From positions 1 through 51,430 of IMG/VR virus record IMGVR_UViG_3300030333_002795: a stretch of 51,430 bases of DNA; one strand, written 5' to 3'. The position numbers and the translations under genes were made by a program. Position 1 is the first letter of the stretch, and the number at the start of each line of letters is the position of its first letter. Source of the DNA: a virus. The notes under the pieces are model-generated. The model did not search any database. It saw nothing but the letters and a program-made list of their open reading frames with translations, and was not told where the DNA came from. This document shows positions 31,201-43,200 of this stretch, piece by piece.

Positions 31201-34200
31201 TCGGTTACTAGGCTTGCGTGAGTCTAAAACTCCTAGCATCCTTGTGTAAGGTCTGTCTGTTGGGAAACGAACTAAACCTTCTTGGTCTGAAACACCAAAA
31301 TAACTAACAAGTTTAGAGTTTTCAATAACACTTTGGTTTGCAGGCAATTCTTTTCGTGAAAACAATACCGAGTCTTCTAATTCATCAAGGGCAAATCTTA
31401 AAGATATGTCATCGCCTTTTTGATACTGCCTTACTAAAACGCCTTTTGATTCAAGTTTCTTTATAAGATCAGGGCTAGTTTCATAAGGCACAACAGCAGC
31501 CATCAAACCACCCTCTCCAAAAGGAAAGGCTTTAATAGGCTTTGCCTCTGTGTACGGCTGAGGTCTTGCACTTTCTTTAGCCAACACATCTAAAATTTCA
31601 TAAAGAGGTGCTGTATCAAAACCTTCTTCGCCAACAGTCTCTACGAAAGACTCACGAACACTAGGTGTATTTAAGTGGTCAAACACGCTCACGCCTCTTG
31701 GCGGTTCGTTCGATAATCCCCATTTAACTATTGAATCTAAAATCCCTTCGGCATGCTTTTCTCTAAGATTTCTTTCGTCTAACAGTCTGTATATGTCAGC
31801 TCTTTCAGTGTTTACCCAACGGTCTTTTTGCATTGGGTCATTTTCTAAGTACAAGCCTATAAGACCATTGACTCTTTGTATTGGCTCGTGCCTGCTCCAA
31901 TCTCGTGGCAAGCCCATTGAATCTGGCTCTGTTTGTTTAGCAACAACATCTTCTAATTGCTGCATGTCGTATATACGATTTGAAAACACCGAAGTCAAAG
32001 CATAGAAATCTGCTGAAGCCATAGGGTAGTTGTATGGTGCTTCTGCACCCCTTAAAAGAGGGCGGCCCTCAGCATCTACATCTGCCTGTCGAATCATTTC
32101 TTTTAACAAGGCTTCGCTATTTGCGGATTCTGTCCAGTGGCGTGAGTGCCAGTCATCGGGAATCCTAGGACTAAACATATCTCTGTCATAGAAATTGTTA
32201 CCTAGTTCATCTTTAACAACTTGCGGATCCCACACCAATGCAATGTCGCCAAAATAATCATATGACTCTCGTATAGCAAACTCTTGTTTATCAAAGACAG
32301 ATATTGAAGGCATAACATAAGCATCTGATTCAACTAAAAGTTCTAAAAGATACTCTTGCGTTTTAGTAACAGCAATCTTCCTCTTACTGCCATCAGTCCT
32401 CTTACGAGATTCTAATGTGTTCATGTCTTCTTCAAAAATTTCAGCAAGGGTTCGCTTTTTAGCGGCTTCACGTATTAATGGGAACATGAAAGATTTAGTT
32501 TCATTTGCAATCCAAGCGTCAACTCCGTTTTTAGAGCCAGGGTTGTTTAAATCTAATCCTTCTAAAGTCTTAACAACCTTGTTTCCTGTTGGAGAAGTAA
32601 AGTAAATCTTTGCATTTGACTTTGTATTGTTAGGGCGTTGTCGAACAGCAAAGCCAATAATTTCATCTTTGTGCATTCCCTTTAAAGGGTCTTTGTATTT
32701 CAAAATGTACAAACACTTATTGCCTTTTGTCAGGTCGTATCTGTCCCCATTACCAACAACAGTTTTGTGTATTAATTTAGATATGCTTTCTTGTAGACCT
32801 TCGTCAGACCTGTTGCCTACGGCTTCTTGAATAGCAGCCAGTGGAACTTTACCCCTAGTACCCCAACCTTTCTTCTTTCTAACAGTGTTAGTAAACGCAC
32901 GTTTAGTCACAACAGGTGTCTGTGCTTCCTCAATGCTAGGCATTACTTCTGATTCAGGTTTAGCACCAGTGCCTTTCAATGGGAATCCGCCCCACCTAAG
33001 CATGGCAATTTTTTGCGGATGCGAAAGGTCGTCAACATAAACTCTAGGATTGTGTTTAGATGCGTAGTTAGGACCAGGCATATTAGAAAACGCACCGCCA
33101 TACAAAGCATCTTGTCCTTCTGACCGATCTTGTACGCTAAAGTAATAATCCGCATCTGCTTCAGAAACTTCTGCATAACTAGTGTCTTTAAACGCTTCTG
33201 GAGTAAAAGGACTTCCCCAAGCAGCCATAATTGGATTTATCATTTGTGAAGTTAACCACTCGGCTGAACTAGACCTTTTCATCACATCATTTATAGGCGT
33301 ATCAGCATAAGACTGCAAAGCACCCCAAACTTTGCGGTTAACATCTTTAAACCCTTTATGAAATGACAGGCCTTCTCCTCGCAGCATGCCATGCATAGTA
33401 TGTTCGCTTTCCACAAACGCAGTTAGCAATCCATAGCCACTCCAAACTTTATTGTTCGTCTCATTTTTCTTAATAGAGTTCCGAAGACTATTTGTCGCTT
33501 TATGCAACACAAGTTTTTGCCTTGCTCTTGTGGCCATCATTTCATTATCATATGGTCCGTAGGAAGCAACAGGTTCGCCCTCAACATAATCAGCGTTGTA
33601 AACATCTACCCACCAGTTGTTGAGTCTACCGTCAGGTCTTTCTACAACTATCTTAATGTTCTCAATATTTTCTAAACCATGATCAGCACTAAGAATCAGT
33701 GCAGTTGATATGTCTTCTAATAAAACTTCTGCTTCTATTGGTTCATTTATAATTGAATCTAGCAGTTTTTCAAAAACAGCTTTTGTATCTGGGAGGTTCG
33801 TATCAACACCACTAAACAGATATGATTCGTTCCATGAGTCAGTAAGTGCATCAAAAATGCCTTCTGCTCTTGTAAAGTCTTGAAGGTATAGGTTTTCTCC
33901 AAGTTGATGGACTGCTTTTGCAAGGCGCAGCAAAGATTCAGAGACTGTCATTTTGTTGCCACCAGGCAATAATTCATCTAACAAATCTGTAACAAGGTCA
34001 TAGTTTGTCGGTTTAATATCATCTGTTGGTTGGTCTGGAATTACAGTTTGCTCTCCAGTTGGGCCTTGTATTTTAGTTCCACCCAACTCTCTTTTGGTTT
34101 GCTCTAATTCAAAAGCCAAATCTCCATAAGCCATTACCACATCTTTGAAATGGGGAATTAACACTTCTTCAAAATAAGCACGGTATGCACCCACTGAATT

Positions 34201-37200
34201 GTTTAATAAGAAATCGTCATGCGGGAAATTCTCAAGAATGCCTGTGATTACTCGAACTGCCTGTGCAGCTTGTGCGTAACCTGGCGTACCACCCTCTTCT
34301 TTCTCTTGCTCATATGCAGTATCACCAACAATCATTAGTTTGACCTGCAATTCTTGCATATCTTGAACCACACTCTTTCTAGATTCAAGTGCATTCTTGT
34401 TCCAAAGTGGAACACCTTTAGTCATGCCATCTATCATTTTCTGCGTAATTGTCAGACCAAGCATAAACTGTTTGTTTTCTGACGAATGTAGTGATTCATT
34501 TGCTGCTTCTGCTTTTGCAGCAATAGAATTTATATCGCCTAAAGAATGTGTTTCAAAGTCGCCAAACGCTTCTCGTAAAATTCTGAAATGACGGTTCATT
34601 TCGTTAACGCCTACTCTATGCGTGTCTGTAACATCTCTTTCAAATTGACCAAATATTTCTTCATTCCAATGTTCAACAGCCATGCCATCATTAATATCAA
34701 TGTGAGGCCTAGGGTTTACTATTAATGCATGCAAGCCTTCAGGTTTATTCTTAGACAGTGTTTTAAATATGTTATAGCCGCTTTGTTGTAGCAACATTCC
34801 GCTGCGCGTTATACCTTCGTCTGTATAATTATAATCAACAAGAGAAGACACGGACACTTTGGTGTTTTGCAAATCACTAGGATTAGGTGCAAGTGCACTA
34901 ATATATTGCAAGACGTTGTTTGTAAGATAAAGTTCGTTTAAATTACTTTTTAAGACGTAATCTAATTTATCAAGCGGATGCATGAGGTCAGCCATTGCCT
35001 CAGCAACATCACGCAGGTATCTTTGTACATCATCAAAACTAAACGGATCATCTCCATGTTCTGCTAGGTTTAACTCACCCCATTGGTATGAAAGTTTACG
35101 AAGAGACCATGTATTCATTATTTCTTGTTTAACAAAATCTGACCAATTATGACGTCTTAAAGCCTTGTCTAAAATTGCAGAAGTAATATTAAGATTATCA
35201 CGGTCACCTTCTTCAAGTTCGTATTGCGAAGGGTCTGCATTACTTAACCATTGTTGTTGAGCAGGATTTCTCCACGCATCTCCAAAGAAACTAATAACAC
35301 TGTCATCTAAAACATCTCTGTTGCCTTGTTTTTTCAACAACTTCTTAATGGCTTTTCTTACTTCTCTTAAACCTTCTTTAGAAACCATGTCTGCGTCTTC
35401 ATAACTAGTGTCAACTACATCTGCTGCATTATCAAACATAGTCCACCAGGCTTGTAGCATCTCTTCTTGACTGTAGTTTTCTAATTGAAGGGATTTAAGT
35501 GTGTTTCTAAATACATTAACATCATCTCTTGGTAAAGTTAATGAAGAGAGAGCCTTTCCTTCTTTTAAAAGTTTATTAACAGTGTCTCTTAGTTCAAACG
35601 CATCTGTAAGCATAAGAACGCTTAATACAGATTTTTCTAAAACATCAGACAAAGTCATCTCTGTCATTGAGTCTGAAACATCAACTACTTCCAGTGTAAG
35701 TGACGGACTGTCCATTCTTATCTTTGGTATCTTTCCATCAACCAAAACACTTGGGTCTAACTTTTTGGCAATGTTTGTGTACACCTTTTCTATTGTTTTG
35801 TAGACACTACTGTTTCCAATGTTTTGATATTGGTTCATTAACTCTGTGTCTGGGAACAACAACATGGTCTGATCATTGTTTATAGCGTGAATTAACCTTT
35901 GTTTTGCAACAAGACCTATCCACTCATCAGACTGCTTACCAGTAGGCTTGGTAACAAATGGACCACCTACCAACCCTTGTGTTGAAAAATGTTCTCGCCT
36001 AGGTTCATAAACGGCTACATTTGTCTGCCACCCTGCTGCGGTGTTAACCATTTCTTCTATTATTGGTAATATTTGATATGTAACATTTGCATCAAGATTC
36101 ATTCCTCGCTCGTTTGTAACATTAAAATTATCTAGTTCCATATTAGGATGGAGACCTTCTTGAACTTCTTCCCACACTGTTAGTGGTGCATCGTAGTCAT
36201 CAGGGTCATAAGCATTGACACTACTACTTGCTTCATCATCAACCATGTTTACGGTTTCTTTTATTAGAGCCGCTAAATAGTCAAGAGGTTGTTCTTGAGC
36301 TGCTTTATAATCTTTGTACAAAGTCGAACTCTTGTCAGTTGCATGGGCAAGCCCTATTTGTGCAACAAGAAGTTTTTCGGCTAAAGTTAATCCAGTTTCT
36401 TTTTCCGCAATGTCAGATTCCTCTGAGTCAACATTTGAGAAATCAGCAACATCAGGTTTAGCACCGTAAACTAAACGTGCTCTGTCTGCATCATCAAGTC
36501 TAGCCATCATCATATCATGAGCCGAACTAAACAGTGCATATGGATTTTTAGTAAATGGAGCATTAAAAGGCTTAATAACATAAATATTAGACGGCAATTC
36601 CGATGGGAAACTTTGCACTATCAAATTACTTGTGTCGTTTTTATCTGCTGATACCCTACCTTTGCCATCTGTTAGTAATAAATTGCCACCTCCAAGTGAA
36701 ATTTCTAATCCTTTAAAAGAAAGAAGGTCTTGAAGAGTTAGTGGTGGTGCTCCTTCTGCGGAAAAAAGCAAATCAGACACAGAAAGAATGTCAGTTATGT
36801 CCTGACTTTGTCTAAGTTCGTATTCTGTTGTGTCATACCATTGTTGAACTTCCTCTTCAGTTGGTATTTGAACAAATTCTCCTATAGGCGTAACATATAG
36901 TTGAGTTTCAGGATCATAGACAGATGTCATTTCAACGTTTTCAGTGGTATTGTTCCGAGCCTCGCCCAAGTTAATTGTATAATTTGTCGATGCAACAGGG
37001 TAATAGGAGGCCAATTCCTCTTGTATACCTACAAGTTTTTTATAAAGTTCAGCGTCTCCTTGATTATCAAATGTTGCATTGAAAAATTCGGCAGCAGCAT
37101 AAGGCACATCAGTTGTGTGCCCAGTTGGCGTATACACTGGATCAAGCAACTCGTTGAAATAATAGGTCTCCCAATTAAAAAGTATATTGGCAAACTCTAG

Positions 37201-40200
37201 AAGTTCTTCATCGGTAGGCGATATACTACGCCACATGCTAGGATCTAAATTTTCAAAATGCAATCTTAAATCATTAGCAAGACTTTCATAGTTTGGAGTA
37301 ACCGCTGTTACTTCACCATTTGCTATTGCCTCGTCAAGTTGTGGGTGTTCATCTATTTGATTTTGAAGTTCGGCTAAAACTGAATCAATACGCTCTTGGT
37401 AAAACTGCGGTTCAGTTTGCAATCTTGCAAGAAGAGATTCGTAGGCCTCGCCCTGCCTACTTCTTGTTTGACTTTCAGCCAATTGTTCTAAAGTAACACT
37501 TTCATAATCGGCATCTGCGTCTTTTGCTTCAATTAAAGTCCTGTAAAAGACCCATGCTAAACGATTTGGGTCTGTCTTAGTATTAGATATTCGAGATTTA
37601 AATCCAGCAAGTATTGAAAGAACGCCTGTGCCAACATTAACGTAATTATCTTCTTGCACTTCAGAATCTGTCAAACTAGATATAAGTTTAAGATTAGATG
37701 CGTCTTCGGTAAGAGGGCCGAATGCAGTCATGTATCTCATACCGTTTTCTATTTCACCCTGGTTTATTGTCAACAATTCCCAGTTATTTCGACCACGATC
37801 ATGTACAAACTTCTTTCGTAAACTAGTTGTTTCAGCACGAGGCTTTGTTTGTATACGATTCATTAAAGTATCAAAAGACATTTCTTCTTGTCTTTTAATA
37901 TATGGAGTTCGTGGAATTAAATTAGGGTTTTGCAAAAATGATTTAAGAGCATCTCTTACTTCTGTAGAAAATGCTTTGCCTGGAACAACATTAACTCTAT
38001 GCTCTTGTGAGAATGCATTTAAAATTGGCAAATCGTTCCAAGTACCGTAGAGTGCCATATGTTCAAATGCACTTGCCTCTATAGCATCTACAACTTTGTC
38101 TATATTTTCTGGTTTAATAGCATGGTTGTAGTATTCTTTTATTGCATCAAAATAATTTATATGGGACTGAGACATCAGGTCGTCAGGGCGATAATTCAGG
38201 TTACTAAGGATGTGATGTAACGTTTGTTCAACAAGCAAATAATCTGACCACGCTGGGCTTTTGTGTTTCCAAGGCTCAACCCAACCCGCAGGCGTAACGC
38301 TATTTAGCGGCTGAACAGATTGTCCAAGGGTAATTGGACCTATGTTTGGCAAACCAGGCAGAAACGACACCTTTTCTAAAAGGATTGTGTTGTAATTAAT
38401 GAAATCCAAACTTCCGCCTAGAGTTTTTGATGCCAATCCAAAGTCTACAATTTCTTTAAGTTCTGTATCAGATAAATCTTTTAGCCAATTGTTATAATCA
38501 GACACATGCTCCGCATATTCTCTAAATGCATCTTCATAAGATTGAGTTTCTGAAAATTTTACTGGTCCCTCTCTACCGATTATTTTAGCCCAGTCTGATT
38601 GCCACTCCCAAATGGCATACGCTGTTTCTTGTGGATTTAACGGATGAGGAATAACAAAATCACGGCCATGTGCAAGTTGATTTGCTCCTTGACTTCTAAA
38701 GTGCGACCTTTCAAAATGTCCCGCCCCAGTTTGAGGGTTGTAAGCACCCTCCTTAACCCACTGCATAACCCACTGTAAATGACCAATGTCAGAAGTAGGT
38801 TTAGCAGGATAATTTAAATACTTGGGAGAAACCGATGCAGCCCCTGTTCTTGGATTCATGTATTCGTGTTCTGAAGGCGGAATGTTTCTCTCTGCTACTC
38901 TAACGTTTTGAACTGCATTTATAGCAAGGTCAACTTCAAAAGCACCGTCACCTTGATTATTTAAAAACTCTTGCAATCCTGACCAGAAGACTTCTTCTTT
39001 GCTAACGGCATTCTTTTCTAAATATTTAAGCAACTCCTTAGCCGTCATCTTCTTTTGAGTTGCCTCTTTTAATACAGGAACTATTTTACTAAAGAGATTT
39101 CCGTCTAGCACCAAGTCTACATCTCTGACTTTGTATTCGTCTCTGTTAAGTTTTCTAGACTCTAACACATTAGTTTGTGCCCATTTGCTAGAAGGCATGC
39201 CCTCTATTTTCATGTCTTCGACTTTAGACAATCTGTTTGACATTACCGCAGCAGCAGTTGCTTTGTTGTCTTCGTTTATTTGGGCATAATTGTAAAGTTG
39301 CCACCCTGTACTTTTTGCGAGTGAAAGTGCGAGTCGCCCTTGTTCAGCTTCTGATAGTTTCCTAATTTCGCTAACAAATTTGCTGGGCGTTCGGAGGAGT
39401 TGCTCACGCTTTGGTTTTGTTGGGGCGATCTTGTCAACGACATCTCGTCCTTTTTGGGTGAGGTCTTGGGCATACCACTTGCTTGATTTCTTGGCATCTT
39501 CTTTTACCTTTTTGTTTCTAAGGCTTTTCGCCTTTTCGTTTGCATTAGATACATTTGTTATTTGCAGGTCTTGGTCTTTAATTAGGGGTTTAAGTTTCAA
39601 CTCGCCTAACGCCCTGTGTATAGTTGTTATAGCACTGTCAGTAATTCCATCGCTACTAGTTGGAATAATAGTAATTGATGTTCCTGTAGCCAGTGGTTTT
39701 GACTGTATGTTTAAGTTGTGCTTTCCTGCTTCTTCAGCAATAACAGATATATCAGACAGTCGTAATTCTTGTGTTGGGAAAAACAACTCTATTGAGGCAG
39801 TTCCTTGACCGACAGGGACTTCATGCACTAGTTGTGCATTGTCTAAACCTATCATTGAAGCAGCGTAAACAAGTACATCGTTCTGTTCTTCTTTACTCAG
39901 GTTGCCTAAGAACATGGTTGTAGTAGGTTGTATAATTCCACCGTTAGTAGAGAACATCCCATGTATTGCATCTTCTCGTTTAGCAGACTTGCCATATCTA
40001 CTTATCCCCATGACATCGCCTGCTAGAATCTCTTTAACTGACGCTGTAGCATTAAAAGTCTTGTTAGCAATAATTGCCAAACTCTTATCAAAAACATAAT
40101 GCGATTGGGTAGTGTTTCTCTTAGGACCTGTTTCTACCATCTCCAACCCGAATAACTCTCTTAGGATATTCTTGTTAGTTGGATAGGTTTGCTTACTCAT

Positions 40201-43200
40201 TATTGTTTGCAAATACGATTGTTGAGCCGAGCGCAGCGTGTCAACTACTTTTAGAACTTGTCGTCTAGTAGCAAGCGGAATATCTCTAGACAAAGCAAGA
40301 GCCATCGGAGAACTAAGTTTTACTACCTGTTTATTAAGCAGTGGTACAGTTGGTGCAAACCTAGGAGTTCGCCTCATTTTAGAAGCAATCTGTGTAACGC
40401 CAGAAACATCCATTTCAGCCGTCAAGTCTTTAATGTTGACGTAAAGTGTTCCATCTGAACTTTCTTTAACTGGCAACCCTGCGTCTTTCCACTCTTCAAA
40501 TACCAACTCTAACTCGTCAGAGAACGTGCCTGTGTTGTCTTGTCTGTTTGACCACAAAACTGCTTGCAGTTGCCATGGTGTCCAAGGCGTTGTTACAAGG
40601 TCTTTCTCAGAATCTGACATGCCCCGCTTGTCTACATTACTCATTGATTTGTTAACCATGCTGGCTAATTCAACATGAAATCTCGAAACCATTTCGTACA
40701 CTAACGGATTAGAGTATGACTCTGCCTTCATCCCATAAATGCCAGCCATAATTACATCGTTGGTTGACATTGGAACTTTTGACTCTAAACCCATTGTCAA
40801 CAAGAATGTGTCGGCAAATGATCCAGTCTTAAATCTAGAGCCTTCGTCTACTTTGCCTTCAAAAGCCTTTTGGATGCCAACCATTTTAGATTGACCTATA
40901 GCAACGGCCGAAGGTACGCCTAATTTGTAATCAATAAATACTGAAACTGCTTGACGCAAGTTGTCTGGAACTTTAGTCCTTGGAGATGTTGCACTAATTA
41001 GGTTGGCAAACAATACAGCGTCTTCTTCGGTAGCACCTCTAAACCTGTTTCTAAAATCATTGCCTAATGTTTCATACCAAAACCTAACAGACGATGGCAT
41101 GTTAAGCGAGTCGTTTAAGAACGATGCGTTAAGATTTAGACTGTCTGCATTCGACAAATCTAAGGCACGGTTAAACCTTGAGTCGCCCATTGCTTTTTGA
41201 GTGTTTTTAACTGCAAGGTCTATGTCTGCTTGAGTAAATTCAGGATATGCCACTGTTGATGGGGCTTCGTCTGACAACTTGTTATAAGAGCGACCTTTAG
41301 TTGATTTTGCTATTTTGCCTGGCTTGTATGGTAACTCTACTCCCCCCGAAAGTTCCTCTTGTGTAAATTGTGAACGTATGTCTTCTGTGTCTACATTAGA
41401 CAACACCTTCTTGTATCGTGAGTCTTTTTTGCCCCGCTCACCTGTGTCTTTGCGACTATCAAGTGCATCTAATCTTGATCTCATTGCTTGTGTTATTTCA
41501 TCGCCTAAACTAAACCCTCTGTCTGCAAATAACTCTTCTACAACATCAAAAAATTCTGTAGGATTAATACCCTCTAAACGCTCTAACATAGATGAAAAGT
41601 CTTCTGGACCTTCAGCATATGGCATAAAAATGCTAGGTCCGTGCTCATCAATTTCTTGATAATACGTTACTGTAGCAAGAGCTTCTTTTGTAGTAAATTC
41701 GTTTTCTAAAACATACGTTCTAGCGTCATTTACTAAAACGTCAAGATCCTCTTGATCCTGTGCGTAATCAGTTAATTCAAAGTAATCTTTTGCTAACTGT
41801 TCGTCAAATTCAGGTCTGCTGTCTGGCAACCCAAGTTGTTCTCTTCGTGAGTCTAGCGACTTGCCTTTTTTAACACCTTCAATTCGCTGCCGTTTTACTC
41901 TTTCGTATGCAGGAGTGCCCTTCTTAACTTTAACCGTCTTCCCTTTTACAAAAGTTGAAGACATTGCAAGACTTGCAGTATCAGCCTTAGATTTTACAAG
42001 TGCGTCATAAAGTGCGACTGCTGCCCTAGCGTTGCGACCTCCAAGACCTAATCTTGAGACAGTTCTCATAAATGAAGACTGTGTCATTGCAACGCCTTTT
42101 TCGACAGCAACAGCCATGCCTTCTAACTCAGCCCATATCAACACATCTTTCTTTTGTTCATTTGTTAATTCGACTTCTTTGCCAGCAGCATCTGTAAACA
42201 CGAAGTTTTCTGTTGTGCCACCTTGCTGTATATGCTGTGCAAACTGAACTAGAATCGCATCCTTGCCAGTAAGTGTGCCATCTTTTGCACCTCTTAATGC
42301 ATACTCAGCGGCTGAGAACAATATCTCCGCATCTCCGACAATGTCCTTTAATTCAGCGTAAACATCTGGATTAGTAAACTGAATAAAGTGTGTGGCTTCA
42401 TGCATGCCTGTTGCAACTAAATATGTGCTACTCGCATCTCCGTCAGCTTCAAGATAAATTATGCCTGGCGTTAGGGGATCATAGAAACCGTCTGGATTAT
42501 TTTCAGAACTCTCATACCAAACAACTTGTAAGCCTAAAGCATTTAGTGCTTTCTCTGCACTGCTCTGTGCTTCATTACGATTGCCTGCTGGGGTTAAATC
42601 TTCATCAACACCTTTGTTCTTAAGAGCAACATCGTAAGTATATGACTTTTGTTCAATCTCAACTCCACCTTCAGTTTCTGACCTAATTTCAACAGCCATG
42701 TCTGAAGCCAAACTAAGTTGTATTTCAAGATTGTTAAGTTGAAGTTTAACTTCTGCTGCTTTAGCAGTAAGTATATCTGCACCCTTGTCATCACCGTTAG
42801 ATTTTGCTGTTCTTGCATCTACAATTAAAGAGTGATATTTATACTGAGTTGCAGCATATTCAGATTGCCATTTGGCTATTGCCTCTTGTCTCTCAACATC
42901 CGACATTTTTTCAATTGATGCCGCAAGTTCAGGTGCGTGTTCTTTAAGGGCTTTAATCGGGTCGTATGTCGCCTCTTTCCAAATACCCTTTCCTCGTATA
43001 GCACGTTCAAAGTCGACCTGCGACAACTTCGATGAAGCCGCACCAACAGCCATACCAGGACCACCAAGGAAGATGCCCAAAGTAGCACCTTTAATACCCG
43101 CATCAATTAAGTCGGCCTCTCTTTCAGGATCTAGTTCTTTAATAGCAGCAGTTTGGAAATACTCAGCACCGATTTCTGAAACAGCTTCGCCAGATAAATC

